Source of the DNA: Pleurodeles waltl | Taxonomy: Eukaryota; Chordata; Amphibia; Caudata; Salamandridae | Length of the DNA: 64,000 nt | Reading direction: 5' to 3' | NCBI RefSeq assembly: GCF_031143425.1 | Contig: NC_090439.1 | Span: forward strand, 351,968,027 to 352,032,026 | In this document: in pieces, positions 38,940 to 53,900 of the stretch | Layout of the letters: each line of letters opens with the position of its first letter | Position numbering within the stretch: the stretch's first letter is position 1 | Position numbers and translations under genes: made by a program | The notes under the pieces: model-generated | What the model was told of the DNA's origin: nothing | Databases searched by the model: none | What the model saw: the letters and a program-made list of their open reading frames with translations, nothing else

Positions 38940-41900
38940 AGGTGTCTAGTTTTCAAAAATGCACTGGTTTGCTAGGTTTCCCCAGGTGCCGGCTGAGCTA
39001 CAGGCCAAAATCCACAGGTAGGCAGTTTGTAAAAAAACACCTCTGTTTTCTGTGGAAAGATTTGATGTGTCCATGTTGTGTTTTGGGGCATTTCCTTTCA
39101 GGGGCGCTAGGGATACCCGCATAAGTGAGGTACCATTTTTATCTGTAGACTTGGGGGAACGCTGGGTGGAAGGACATTTGTGGCTCCTCTCAGATTCCAG
39201 AACTTTCTGTCACCGGAATGAGTGGAAAAACTGTTTTTTTGGCCAAATTTTGAGGTTTGCAAAGGATTCTGGGTAACAGAACCTGGTCAGAGCCCCACAA
39301 GTCACCCCATCTTGGATTCCCCTAGGTGTATAGTTTTCAAAACTGCACCACAGGTTTACTAGGTTTCCCTAGGTGCCGGATGAGCTAGAGGCCAAGATCC
39401 ACAGCTAGGTGCTCTGAAAAAACAGCTCTGTTTTCTTTGTGAAAAGTTTATGTGTCCAAGTTGTGTTTTGGGGCATTTCCTGTCGTGGGCGCTAGGCCTA
39501 CCCCCACAAGTGAGGTACCTTTTTTATCGGGAGACATGGGGGAATGATGGGTGAAAGCAAATTTGTGGCTCTTCTCTGATTCCAGAACTTTCTGGCACCG
39601 AAATGTTAGGAAAAAGTGTTTTTTAGGCCACATTTTGAGGTTTGCAAAGGATTCTGGGTAACAGAACCTAGTCAGAGCCCCACAAGTCACCCCATCTTGG
39701 ATTCCCCTAGGTGTCTAGGTTTCAAAAATGCGCTGGTTTGCTAGGTTTCCCTAGGTGCCGGCTGAGCTAGAGGCCAAAATCCACAGCTAGATGCTTTGCA
39801 AAAAACAGCTCTGTTTTCTTTGTGAAAATATGATGTGTCCAAGTTGTGTTTTGGGGCATTTCCTGTCGTGGGCGCCAGGCCTACCCCCACAAGTGAGGTA
39901 CCTTTTTTATCGGGAGACATGGGGGAATGATGGGTGAAAGGAAATTTGTGGCTCTTCTCTGATTCCAGAACTTTCTCGCACCTAAATGTTAGGAAAAAGT
40001 GTTTTTTTGGCCACATTTTGAGGTTTGCAAAGGATTCTGGGTAACAGAACCTGGTCAGAACCCCACAAGTCACCCCATCTTGGATTCCCCTAGGTGTCTA
40101 GTTTTCACAAATGCGCTGGTTTGCTAGGTTTCCCCAGGTGGCGGCTGAGCTAGAGGCCAAAATCACCAGGTAGGCAGTTTGTAAAAAACACCTCTGTTTT
40201 CTGTGGAAAAATTTGATGTGTCCACGTTGCATTTTGGGGCATTTCCGTTCGCGGGTGCTAGGCCTACCCCAACAAGTGAGGTACCAATTTTATCTGGAGA
40301 CCTGGGGGAATGCTGGGTGGAAGGAAATGTGTGGCTCCTCTCAGATTCCAGAACTTTCTGTCACCGGAATGAGAGGAAAAAGTGTTTTTTTGGCCACATT
40401 TTGAGGTTTGCAAAGGATTCTGGGTAACAGAACCTGGTCAGAGCCCCACAAGTCACCCCATCTTGGATTCCCTGGGGTGTCTAGTTTTCAAAAATGCGCT
40501 GGTTTGCTAGGTTTCCCTAGGTGCCGGCTGAGCTAGAGGCCAAAATCCACAGCTAGAAGCTTTGCAAAAAACAGCTCTGTTTTCTTTGTGAAAATTTGAT
40601 GTGTCCACGTTGTGTTTTGGGGATTTTCCTGACGTGGGCGCTAGGCCTACCCCCACAAGTGAGGTACCATTTTTATCGGGAGACATGCGGGAATGCTGGG
40701 TAGAAGGACATTTGTGGCTCGTCTCAGATTCCAGAACTTTCTGTCACCGGAATGAGGGGAAAAAGTGTTTTTTTGACCCAATTGTGAGGTTTGCAAAGGA
40801 TTCTGGGTAACAGAACCTGGTCAGAGCCCCACAAGTCACCCCATCTTGGATTCCCCTAGGTGTATAGTTTTCAAAACTGCGCCACAGATTTACTAGGTTT
40901 CCCTAGGTGCCGGATGAGCTAGAGGCCAAGATCCACAGCTAGGTGCTTTGCAAAAAACAGCTCTGTTTTCTTTGTGAAAATTTGATGTGTCCACGTTGTG
41001 TTTTGGGGCATTTCCTGTCGCGGGCGCTAGGCCTATCCCCACAAGTGAGGTACCTTTTTTATCGGGAGACATGGGGGAATGATGGGTGAAAGAAAATTTG
41101 TGGCTCTTATCTGATTCCAGATCTTTCTGTCACCGAAATGTTAGGGAAAAGTGTGTTTTTGGCCACATTTTGAGGTTTGCCAAAGATTCAGGCTAACAGA
41201 ACCTGGTCAGAGCCCCATAAGTCACCCCATCTTGGATTCCCCTAGGTGTCTAGTTTTCAAAAATGCGCTGGTTTGCTAGGTTTCCCTAGGTGCCGGCTGA
41301 GCTAGAGGCCAAAATCCACAGCTAGATGCTTTGCAAAAAACAGCTCTGTTTTGTTTGTGAAAATTTGATGTGTCCACGTTGTGTTTTGGGGCTTTTCCTG
41401 ACGTGGGCGCTAGGCCTACCCCCACAAGTGAGGTACCATTTTTATTGGGAGACATGCGGGAACGCTGGGTGGAAGGAAATTTGTGGCTCCTCTCAGATTC
41501 CAGAACTTTCTGTCACCGGAATGAGTGGAAAAACAGTTTTTTTGGCCAAATGTTGAGGTTTGCAAAGGATTCTGGGTAACAGAACCTGGTCATAGCCCCA
41601 CAAGTCACCCCATCTTCAATTCCCTTAGGTGTCTAGTTTTCAAAAATGCACTGGTTTGCTAGGTTTCCCCAGGTGCCGGCTGAGCTACAGGCCAAAATCC
41701 ACAGGTAGGCAGTTTGTAAAAAAACACCGCTGTTTTCTGTGGAAAGATTTGATGTGTCCATGTTGTGTTTTGGGGCATTTCCTTTCAGGGGCGCTAGGCC
41801 TACCCGCATAAGTGAGGTACCATTTTTATCTGGAGACTTGGGGGAACGCTGGGTGGAAGGACATTTGTGGCTCCTCTCAGATTCCAGAACTTTCTGTCAC

Positions 41901-44900
41901 CGGAATGAGTGGAAAAACTGTTTTTTTGGCCAAATTTTGAGGTTTGCAAAGGGTTCTGGGTAACAGAACCTGGTCAGAGCCCCACAAGTCACCCCATCTT
42001 GGATTCCCCTAGGTGTATAGTTTTCAAAACTGCACCACAGGTTTACTAGGTTTCCCTAGGTGCCGGATGAGCTAGAGGCCAAGATCCACAGCTAGGTGCT
42101 CTGAAAAAACAGCTCTGTTTTCTTTGTGAAAATTTTATGTGTCCAAGTTGTGTTTTGGGGCATTTTCTGTCGTGGGCGCTAGGCCTACCCCCACAAGTGA
42201 GGTACCTTTTTTATCGGGAGACATGGGGGAATGATGGGTGAAAGGAAATTTGTGGCTCTTCTCTGATTCCAGAACTTTCTGGCACCGAAATGTTAGGAAA
42301 AAGTGTTTTTTAGGCCACATTTTGAGGTTTGCAAAGGATTCTGGGTAACATAACCTAGTCAGAGCCCCACAAGTCACCCCATCTTGGATTCCCCTAGGTG
42401 TCTAGGTTTCAAAAATGCGCTGGTTTGCTAGGTTTCCCTAGGTGCCGGCTGAGCTAGAGGCCAAAATCCACAGCTAGATGCTTTGCAAAAAACAGCTCTG
42501 TTTTCTTTGTGAAAATATGATGTGTCCAAGTTGTGTTTTGGGGCATTTCCTGTCGTTGGCGCTAGGCCTACCCCCACAAGTGAGGTACCTTTTTTATCGG
42601 GAGACATGGGGGAATGATGGGTGAAAGGAAATTTGTGGCTCTTCTCTGATTCCAGAACTTTCTGGCACCTAAATGTTAGGAAAAAGTGTTTTTTTGGCCA
42701 CATTTTGAGGTTTGCAAAGGATTCTGGGTAACAGAACCTGGTCAGAACCCCACAAGTCACCCCATCTTGGATTCCCCTAGGTGTCTAGTTTTCACAAATG
42801 CGCTGGTTTGCTAGGTTTCCCCAGGTGCCGGCTGAGCTAGAGGCCAAAATCCACAGGTAGGCAGTTTGTAAAAAACACCTCAGTTTTCTGTGGAAAACTT
42901 TTATGTGTCCACGTTGCGTGTTGGGGCATTTCCTTTTGCGGGCGCTAGGCCTACCCCCACAAGTGAGGTACCATTTTTATCTGGAGACTTGGGAGAATGC
43001 TGGGTGGAAGGAAATGTGTGGCTCCTCTCAGATTCCAGAACTTTCTGTCACCGGAATGAGAGGAAAAAGTGTTTTTTGGGCCACATTTTGAGGTTTGCAA
43101 AGGATTCTGGGTAACGGAACCTGGTCAGAGCCCCACATATCACCCCATCTTGGATTCCCTGGGGTGTCTAGTTTTCAAAAATGCGCTGGTTTGCTAGATT
43201 TCCCTAGGTGCCGGCTGAGCTAGAGGCCAAAATCCACAGCTAGATGCTTTGCAAAAAACAGCTCTGTTTTCTTTGTGAAAATTTGATGTGTCCACGTTGT
43301 GTTTTGGTTCTTTTCCTGACGTGGGCGCTAGGCCTACCCCCACAAGTGAGGTACCATTTTTATCGGGAGACATGCGGGAATGCTGGGTGGAAGGAAATTT
43401 GTGGCTCCTCTCAGATTCCAGAACTTTCTGGCACCGGAATGAGAGGAAAAACTGTTTTTTTGGCCAAATTTTGAGGTTTGCAAAGGATTCTGGGTAACAG
43501 AACCTGGTCAGAGCCCCACAAGTCACCCCATCTTGGATTCCCCTAGGTGTATAGTTTTCAAAACTGCGCCACAGGTTTACTAGGTTTCCCTAGGTGCCGG
43601 CTGAGCTAGAGGCCAAAATCCACAGCTAGATGCTTTGCAAAAAACAGCTCTGTTTTCTTTGCAAAAATTTGATGTGTCAAAGTTGTGTTTTGGGGATTTC
43701 CTGTCGTGGGCGCTAGGCCTACCCCCACAAGTGAGGTACCTTTTTTATCGGGAGACATGGGGGAATGATGGGTAAAAGGAAATTTGTGGCTCTTCTCTGA
43801 TTCCAGAACTTTCTGTCAACCGAATTGATAGGAAAAAGTGTTTTTTTTTGGCCAAATTTTGAGGTTCGCAAAGGAATCTGGGTAACAGAACCTGGTCAGA
43901 GCCCCACAAGTCACCCCATCTTGGATTCCCCTAGGTGTCTAGTTTTCACAAATGCGCTGGTTTGCTAAGTTTCCTCAGGTGCCGCCTGAGCTAGAGGCCA
44001 AAATCCACAGGTAGGCACTTTGTAAAATACATATCTGTTTTTTGTGGAAAAATGTGTTGTGTCCACATTGTGTTTTGGGCCATTCCCTTTCGCGGGCGCT
44101 AGGTCTACCCACACAAGTGAGGTACCATTTTTATCGGGAGGCATGTGGGAATGCTGGGTGGAAGCAACTTCATGGCTCCTCTCAGATTCCAGGACTTTCT
44201 GTCACCTAAATGAGAGGCAAAAGTGTTTGTTTGGCCACATTTTGAGGTTTGCAAAGGATTCTGGGTAACAGAACCTGGTCATAGCCCCGCAAGTCACCCC
44301 ATCTTCGATTCCCTTAGGTGTCTAGTTTTCAAAAATGCACTGGTTTACTAGGTTTCCCCAGGTGACGGCTGAGCTACAGGCCAAAATCCACAGGTAGGCA
44401 GTTTGTAAAAAAACACCTCTGTTTCTGTGGAAAGATTTGATGTGTCCATGTTGTGTTTTGGGGCATTTCCTTTCAGGGGCGCTAGGCCTACCCGCACAAG
44501 TGAGGTACCATTTTTATCTGGAGACTTGGGGGAACGCTAGGTGGAAGGACATTTGTGGCTCCTCTCAGATTCCAGAACTTTCTGTCACCGGAATGAGAGG
44601 AAAAAGTGTTTTTTTGGCCAAATTGTGAGGTTTGCAAAGGATTCTGGGTAACAGAACCTGGTCAGAGCCCCACAAGTCACCCCATCTTGGATTCCCCTAG
44701 GTATATAGTTTTCAAAACTGCGCCACAAGTTTGCTAGATTTCCCTAGGTGCCGGATGAGCTAGAGGCCAAGATCCACAGCTAGGTGCTTTGCAAAAATCA
44801 GCTCTGTTTTCTTTGTGAAAATTTGATGTGTCCACGTTGTGTTTTGGGGCATTTCCTGTTGTGGGCGCTAGGCCTACCCCCACAAGTGAGGTACCTTTTT

Positions 44901-47400
44901 TATCGGGAGACATGGGGGAATGATGGGTGAAAGGAAATTTGTGGCTCTTCTCTGATTCCAGAACTTTCTGGCACCGAAATGATAGGAAAAAGTGTTTTTT
45001 TGGCCACATTTTGAGGTTTGATAAGGGTTCTGGGTAACAGAACCTGGTCAGAACCCCACAAGTCACCCCATCTTGGATTCCCCTAGGTGTCTAGTTCTCA
45101 CAAATGCGCTGGTTTGCTAGGTTTCCCCAGGTGCCGGCTGAGCTAGAGGCCAAAATCCACAGGTAGGCAGTTTGTAAAAAACACCTCTGTTTTCTGTGGA
45201 AAAATTTGATGTGTCCACGTTGCGTGTTGGGGCATTTCCTTTCGCGGGCGCTAGGCCTACCCCCACAAGTGAGGTACCATTTTTATCTGGAGACTTGGGA
45301 GAATGCTGGGTGGAAGGAAATGTGTGGCTCCTCTCAGATTCCAGAACTTTCTGTCACCGGAATGAGAGGAAAAAGTGTTTTTTTGGCCACATTTTGAGGT
45401 TTGCAAAGGATTCTGGGTAACGGAACCTGGTCAGAGCCCCACATATCACCCCATCTTGGATTCCCTGGGGTGTCTAGTTTTAAAAAATGCGCTGGTTTGC
45501 TAGGTTTCCCTAGGTGCCGGCTGAGCTAGAGGCCAAAATCCACAGCTAGATGCTTTGCAAAAAACAGCTCTGTTTTCTTTGTGAAAATTTGATGTGTCCA
45601 CGTTGTGTTTTGGGGCTTTTCCTGACGTGGGCGCTAGGCCTACCCCCACAAGTGAGGTACCATTTTTATCGGGAGACATGTGGGAATGCTGAGTGGAAGG
45701 AAATTTTTGGCTCCTCTCAGATTCCAGAACTTTCTGGCACCGGAATGAGAGGAAAAACTGTTTTTTTGGCCAAATTTTGAGGTTTGCAAAGGATTCTGGG
45801 TAACAGAACCTGGTCAGAGCCCCACAAGTCACCCCATCTTGGATTCCCCTAGATGTATAGTTTTCAAAACTGTGCCACAGGTTTACTAGGTTTCCCTAGG
45901 TGCCGGCTGAGCTAGAGGCCAAAATCCACAGCTAGATGCTTTGCAAAAAACAGCTCTGTTTTCTTTGCAAAAATTTGATGTGTCAAAGTTGTGTTTTGGG
46001 GCATTTCCTGTCGTGGGCGCTAGGCCTACCCCCACAAGTGAGGTACCTTTTTTATCGGGAGACATGGGGGAATGATGGGTAAAAGGAAATTTGTGGCTCT
46101 TCTCTGATTCCAGAACTTTCTGTCAACCGAATTGATAGGAAAAAGTGTTTTTTTTTGGCCAAATTTTGAGGTTCGCAAAGGAATCTGGGTAACAGAACCT
46201 GGTCAGAGCCCCACAAGTCACCCCATCTTGGATTCCCCTAGGTGTCTAGTTTTCACAAATGCGCTGGTTTGCTAGGTTTCCTCAGGTGCCGCCTGAGCTA
46301 GAGGCCAAAATCCACAGGTAGGCACTTTGTAAAATACATATCTGTTTTTTGTGGAAAAATGTGTTGTGTCCACATTGTGTTTTGGGCCATTCCCTTTCGC
46401 GGGCGCTAGGTCTACCCACACAAGTGAGGTACCATTTTTATCGGGAGGCATGTGGGAATGCTGGGTGGAAGCAAATTCGTGGCTCCTCTCAGATTCCAGG
46501 ACTTTCTGTCACCTAAATGAGAGGCAAAAGTGTTTGTTTGGCCACATTTTGAGGTTTGCAAAGGATTCTGGGTAACAGAACCTGGTCATAGCCCCACAAG
46601 TCACCCCATCTTCGATTCCCTTAGGTGTCTAGTTTTCAAAAATGCACTGGTTTGCTAGGTTTCCCCAGGTGCTGAGCTACAGGCCAAAATCCACAGGTAG
46701 GCAGTTTGTAAAAAAACACCTCTGTTTCTGTGGAAAGATTTGATGTGTCCATGTTGTGTTTTGGGGCATTTCCTTTCAGGGGCGCTAGGCCTACCTGCAC
46801 AAGTGAGGTACCATTTTTATCTGGAGACTCGGGGGAACGCTAGGTGGAAGGACATTTGTGGCTCCTCTCAGATTCCAGAACTTTCTGTCACCGGAATGAG
46901 AGGAAAAAGTGTTTTTTTGGCCAAATTGTGAGGTTTGCAAAGGATTCTGGGTAACAGAACCTGGTCAGAGCCCCACAAGTCACCCCATCTTGGATTCCCC
47001 TAGGTGTATAGTTTTCAAAACTGTGCCACAGGTTTGCTAGGTTTCCCTAGGTGCCGGATGAGCTAGAGGCCAAGATCCACAGCTAGGTGCTTTACAAAAA
47101 ACAGCTCTGTTTTCTTTGTGAAAATTTGATGTGTCCACGTTGTGTTTTGGGGCATTTCCTGTTGTGGGCGCTAGGCCTACCCCCACAAGTGAGGTACCTT
47201 TTTTATCGGGAGACATGGGGGAATAATGGGTGAAAAGAAATTTGTGGCTCTTCTCTGATTCCAGAACTTTCTGGCACCGAAATGATAGGAAAAAGTGTTT
47301 TTTTGGCCACATTTTGAGGTTTGCAAAGGGTTCTGGGTAACAGAACCTGGTCAGAACCCCACAAGTCACCCCATCTTGGATTCCCCTAGGTGTCTAGTTT
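38940..47400. repeat. 7-monomer (2687 bp) and 6-monomer (about 2306 bp) overlapping higher-order repeats
   Basis: Units at 38942, 39052, 39448, 39741, 40203 and 40601 recur 2687 bases later (41629, 41739, 42135, 42428, 42890, 43288). The right part of that block then repeats with a different period: 42890/45196, 43194/45500 and 43244/45550 at 2306, 44044/46351 at 2307, and 44437/46740 and 44734/47037 at 2303. The change from 2307 to 2303 reflects small deletions such as the loss near 46672 (GGTGCTGAGC instead of GGTGCCGGCTGAGC). Confidence 0.85.
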
Positions 47401-47956
47401 TCACAAATGCGCTGGTTTGCTAGGTTTCCCCAGGTGCCGGCTGAGCTAGAGGCCAAAATCCACAGGTAGGCAGTTTGTAAAAAACACCTCAGTTTTCTGT
47501 GGAAAAATTTGATGTGTCCATGTTGAGTTTTGGGCATTTCGTTTCGTGGGCGCTAGGTCTACCCCCACAAGTGAGGTACCATTTTTATCTGGAGACTTGG
47601 GGGAACGCTGGGTCGAAGGAAATGTGTGGCTCCTCTCAGATTCCAGAACTTTCTGTCACCAGAATGAGAGGAAAAAGTGTTTTTTTGGCCAAATTGTGAG
47701 GTTTGCAAAGGATTCTGGGTAACTGAACCTGGTCAGAGCCCCACAAGTCACCCCATCTTGGATTCCCCTAGGTGTATAGTTTTCAAAACTGTGCCACAGG
47801 TTTGCTAGGTTTCCCTAGGTGCCGGATGAGCTAGAGGCCAAGATCCACAGCTAAGTGCTTTGCAAAAAACAGCTCTGTTTTCTTTGTGAAAATTTGATGT
47901 GTCCACGTTGTGTTTTGGGGCATTTCCTGTTGTGGGCGCTAGGCCTACCCCCACAA

Positions 47957-50900
47957 GTGAGGTACCTTTTTTATCGGGAGACATGGGGGAGTGATGGGTG
48001 AAAGGAAATTTGCGGCTCTTCTCTGATTCCAGAACTTTCTGGCACCTAAATGTTAGGAAAAACTGTTTTTTTTTGCCAAATTTTGAGGTTTACAAAGGAT
48101 TCTGGGTAACAGAACCTGGTCAGAGCCCCACAAGTCACCCCATCTTGGATTCCCTTAGGTGTATAGTTTTCAAAACTGCACCACAGGTTTACTAGGTTTC
48201 CCTAGGTGCCGGATGAGCTAGAGGCCAAGATCCACAGCTAGGTGCTCTGCAAAAAACAGCTCTGTTTTCTTTGTGAAAATTTGATGTGTCCAAGTTGTGT
48301 TTTGGGGCATTTCCTGTCGTGGGCGCTAGGCCTACCCCCACAAGTGAGGTACCTTTTTTATCGGGAGACATGGGGGAATGATGGGTGAAAGGAAATTTGT
48401 GGCTCTTCTCTGATTCCAGAACTTTCTGGCACCGAAATGTTAGGAAAAAGTGTTTTTTTGGCCACATTTTGAGGTTTGCAAAGGATTCTGGGTAACAGAA
48501 CCTAGTCAGAGCCCCACAAGTCACCCCATCTTGGATTCCCCTAGGTGTCTAGGTTTCAAAAATGCACTGGTTTGCTAGGTTTCCCTAGGTGCCGGCTGAG
48601 CTAGAGGCCAAAATCCACAGCTAGATGCTTTGGAAAAAACAGCTCTGTTTTCTTTGTGAAAATTTGATGTGTCCAAGTTGTGTTTTGGGGCATTTCCTGT
48701 CGTGGGCGCTAGGCCTACCCCCACAAGTGAGGTACCTTTTTTATCGGGAGACATGGGGGAGTGATGGGTGAAAGGAAATTTGCGGCTCTTCTCTGATTCC
48801 AGAACTTTCTGGCACCTAAATGTTAGGAAAAAGTGTTTTTTTGGCCACATTTTGAGGTTTGCAAAGGATTCTGGGTAACAGAACCTGGTCAGAATCCCAC
48901 AAGTCACCCAATCTTGGATTCCCCTAGGTGTCTAGTTTTCACAAATGCGCTGGTTTGCTAGGTTTCCCCAGGTGCCGGCTGAGCTAGAGGCCAAAATCCA
49001 CAGGTAGGCAGTTTGTAAAAAACACCTCTGTTTTCTGTAGAAAAATTTGATGTGTCCACGTTGCATTTTGGGGCATTTCCTTTCGCGGGCGCTAGGCCTA
49101 CCCCCACAAGTGAGGTACCATTTTTATCTGGAGACTTGGGGGAATGCTGGGTGGAAGGAAATTTGTGGCTCCTCTCAGATTCCAGAACTTTCTGTCACCG
49201 GAATGAGAGGAAAAAGTGTTTTTTTGGCCACATTTTGAGGTTTGCAAAGGATTCTGGGTAACAGAACCTGGTCAGAGCCCCACAAGTCACCCCATCTTGG
49301 ATTCCCTGGGGTGTCTAGTTTTCAAAAATGCGCTGGTTTGCTAGGTTTCCCTAGGTGCCGGCTGAGCTAGACGCCAAAATCCACAGCTAGATGCTTTGCA
49401 AAAAACAGCTCTGTTTTCTTTGTGAAAATTTGATGTGTCCACGTTGTGTTTTGGGGCTTTTCCTGACGTGGGCGCTAGGCCTACCCCCACAAGTGAGGTA
49501 CCATTTTTATCGGGAGACATGCGGCAATGCTGGGTGGAAGGAAATTTGTGGCTCCTCTCAGATTCCAGAACTTTCTGTCACCGGAATGAGAGGAAAAACT
49601 GTTTTTTTGGCCAAATTTTGAGGTTTGCAAAGGATTCTGGGTAGCAGAACCTGGTCAGAGCCCCACAAGTCACCCCATCTTGGATTCCCCTAGGTGTATA
49701 GTTTTCAAAACTGCGCCACAGGTTTACTAGGTTTCCCTAGGTGCCGGCTGAGCTAGAGGCCAAAATCTACAGTTAGATGCTTTGCAAAAAACAGCTCTGT
49801 TTTCTTTGTAAAAATTTGATGTGTCAAAGTTGTGTTTTGGGGCATTTCCTGTCGTGGGCGCTAGGCCTACCCCCACAAGTGAGGTACCTTTTTTATCGGG
49901 AGACATGGGGGAATGATGGGTAAAAGGAAATTTGTGGCTCTTCTCTGATTCCAGAGCTTTCTGTCAACCGAAATGATAGGAAAAAGTGTTTTTTTTTGGC
50001 CAAATTTTGAGGTTTGCAAAGGATTCTGGGTAACAGAACCTGGTCATAGCCCACAAGTCACCCCATCTTCGATTCCCTTAGGTGTCTAGTTTTCAAAAAT
50101 GCACTGGTTTGCTAGGTTTCCCCAGGTGCCGGCTGAGCTACAGGCCAAAATCCACAGGTAGGCAGTTTGTAAAAAAACACCTCTGTTTCTGTGGAAAGAT
50201 TTGATGTGTCCATGTTGCGTTTTGGGGCATTTCCTTTCAGGGGCGCTAGGCCTACCCTCACAAGTGAGGTAACATTTTTATCTGGAGACTTGGGGGAACG
50301 CTGGGTGGAAGGACATTTGTGGCTCCTCTCAGATTCCAGAACTTTCTGTCACCGGAATGAGAGGAAAAAATGTTTTTTTTGGCCAAATTGTGAGGTTTGC
50401 AAAGGATTCTGGGTAACAGAACCTGGTCAGAGCCCCACAAGTCACCCCATCTTGGATTTCCCTAGGTGTATAGTTTTCAAAACTGCGCCACAGGTTTGCC
50501 AGGTTTCCCTAGGTGCCGGATGAGCTAGAGGCCAAGATCCACAACTAGGTGCTTTGCAAAAAACAGCTCTGTTTTTTTGTGAAAATTTGATGTGCCCACG
50601 TTGTGTTTTGGGGCATTTCCTGTTGTGGGCGCTAGGCCTACCCCCACAAGTGAGGTACTTTTTTTATCGGGAGACATGGGGGAATGATGGGTGAAAGGAA
50701 ATTTGTGGCTCTTCTCTGATTCGAGAACTTTCTGGCACCGAAATGATAGGAAAAAGTGTTTTTTTGGCCACATGTTGAGGTTTGCAAAGGGTTCTGGGTA
50801 ACAGAACCCGGTCAGAACCCCACAAGTCACCCCATCTTGGATTCCCCTAGGTGTCTACTTTTCACAAATGCGCTGGTTTGCTAGGTTTCCCCAGGTGCCG

Positions 50901-53900
50901 GCTGAGCTAGAGGCCAAAATCCACAGGTAGGCAGTTTGTAAAAAACACCTCTGTTTTCTGTGGAAAAATTTGATGTGTCCACGTTGAGTTTTGGGCATTT
51001 CCTTTCGCGGGCGCTAGGCCTACCCCCACAAGTGAGGTACCATTTTTATCTGGAGACTTGGGGGAACGCTGGGTCTAAGGAAATGTGTGGCTCCTCTCAG
51101 ATTCCAGAACTTTCTGTCACCGGAATGAGAGGAAAAAGTGTTTTTTTGGCCACATTTTGAGGTTTGCAAAGGATTCTGGGTAACAGAACCTGGTCAGTGC
51201 CCCACAAGTCACCCCATCTTGGATTCCCAGGGGTGTCTAGTTTTCAAAACTGTGCCGCAGGTTTGCTAGGTTTCCCTTGGTGCCGGATGAGCTAGAGGCC
51301 AAAATCCACAGCTAGGTGCTTTGCAAAAAACAGCTCTGTTTTCTTTGTGAAAATTTGATGTGTCCACGTTGTGTTTTGGGGCATTTCCTGTCGCGGGCGC
51401 TAGGCCTATCCCCACAAGTGAGGTACCTTTTTTATCGGGAGACATGGGGGAATGATGGGTGAAAGAAAATTTGTGGCTCTTATCTGATTCCAGAACTTTC
51501 TGTCACCGAAATGTTAGGAAAAAGTGTGTTTTTGGCCACATTTTGAGGTTGCAAAAGATTCAGGCTAACAGAACCTGGTCAGAGCCCCACAAGTCACCCC
51601 ATCTTGGATTCCCCTAGGTGTCTAGTTTTAAAAAATGCGCTGGTTTGCTAGGTTTCCCTAGGTGCCGGCTGAGCTAGAGGCCAAAATCCACAGCTAGATG
51701 CTTTGCAAAAAACAGCTCTGTTTTCTTTGTGAAAATTTGATGTGTCCACGTTGTGTTTTGGGGCTTTTTCTGACGTGGGCGCTAGGCCTACCCCCACAAG
51801 TGAGGTACCATTTTTATCGGGAGACATGGGGGAGTGATGGGTGAAAGGAAATTTGCGGCTCTTCTCTGATTCCAGAACTTTCTGGCACCTAAATGTTAGG
51901 AAAAACTGTTTTTTTTTGCCAAATTTTGAGGTTTACAAAGGATTCTGGGTAACAGAACCTGGTCAGAGCCCCACAAGTCACCCCATCTTGGATTCCCTTA
52001 GGTGTATAGTTTTCAAAACTGCACCACAGGTTTACTAGGTTTCCCTAGGTGCCGGATGAGCTAGAGGCCAAGATCCACAGCTAGGTGCTCTGCAAAAAAC
52101 AGCTCTGTTTTCTTTGTGAAAATTTGATGTGTCCAAGTTGTGTTTTGGGGCATTTCCTGTCGTGGGCGCTAGGCCTACCCCCACAAGTGAGGTACCTTTT
52201 TTATCGGGAGACATGGGGGAATGATGGGTGAAAGGAAATTTGTGGCTCTTCTCTGATTTCAGAACTTTCTGGCACCGAAATGTTAGGAAAAAGTGTTTTT
52301 TTGGCCACATTTTGAGGTTTGCAAAGGATTCTGGGTAACAGAACCTAGTCAGAGCCCCACAAGTCACCCCATCTTGGATTCCCCTAGGTGTCTAGGTTTC
52401 AAAAATGCACTGGTTTGCTAGGTTTCCCTAGGTGCCGGCTGAGCTAGAGGCCAAAATCCACAGCTAGATGCTTTGGAAAAAACAGCTCTGTTTTCTTTGT
52501 GAAAATTTGATGTGTCCAAGTTGTGTTTTGGGGCATTTCCTGTCGTGGGCGCTAGGCCTACCCCCACAAGTGAGGTACCTTTTTTATCGGGAGACATGGG
52601 GGAGTGATGGGTGAAAGGAAATTTGCGGCTCTTCTCTGATTCCAGAACTTTCTGGCACCTAAATGTTAGGAAAAAGTGTTTTTTTGGCCACATTTTGAGG
52701 TTTGCAAAGGATTCTGGGTAACAGAACCTGGTCAGAATCCCACAAGTCACCCCATCTTGGATTCCCCTAGGTGTCTAGTTTTCACAAATGCGCTGGTTTG
52801 CTAGGTTTCCCCAGGTGCCGGCTGAGCTAGAGGCCAAAATCCACAGGTAGGCAGTTTGTAAAAAACACCTCTGTTTTCTGTAGAAAAATTTGATGTGTCC
52901 ACGTTGCATTTTGGGGCATTTCCTTTCGCGGGCGCTAGGCCTACCCCCACAAGTGAGGTACCATTTTTATCTGGAGACTTGGGGGAATGCTGGGTGGAAG
53001 GAAATGTGTGGCTCCTCTCAGATTCCAGAACTTTCTGTCACCGGAATGAGAGGAAAAAGTGTTTTTTTGGCCACATTTTGAGGTTTGCAAAGGATTCTGG
53101 GTAACAGAACCTGGTCAGAGCCCCACAAGTCACCCCATCTTGGATTCCCTGGGGTGTCTAGTTTTCAAAAATGCGCTGGTTTGCTAGGTTTCCCTAGGTG
53201 CCGGCTGAGCTAGACGCCAAAATCCACAGCTAGATGCTTTGCAAAAAACAGCTCTGTTTTCTTTGTGAAAATTTGATGTGTCCACGTTGTGTTTTGGGGC
53301 TTTTCCTGACGTGGGCGCTAGGCCTACCCCCACAAGTGAGGTACCATTTTTATCGGGAGACATGCGGCAATGCTGGGTGGAAGGAAATTTGTGGCTCCTC
53401 TCAGATTCCAGAACTTTCTGTCACCGGAATGAGAGGAAAAACTGTTTTTTTGGCCAAATTTTGAGGTTTGCAAAGGATTCTGGGTAGCAGAACCTGGTCA
53501 GAGCCCCACAAGTCACCCCATCTTGGATTCCCCTAGGTGTATAGTTTTCAAAACTGCGCCACAGGTTTACTAGGTTTCCCTAGGTGCCGGCTGAGCTAGA
53601 GGCCAAAATCTACAGTTAGATGCTTTGCAAAAAACAGCTCTGTTTTCTTTGTAAAAATTTGATGTGTCAAAGTTGTGTTTTGGGGCATTTCCTGTCGTGG
53701 ACGCTAGGCCTACCCCCACAAGTGAGGTACCTTTTTTATCGGGAGACATGGGGGAATGATGGGTAAAAGGAAATTTGTGGCTCTTCTCTGATTCCAGAGC
53801 TTTCTGTCAACCGAAATGATAGGAAAAAGTGTTTTTTTTTGGCCAAATTTTGAGGTTCGCAAAGGAATCTGGGTAACAGAACCTGGTCAGAGCCCCACAA

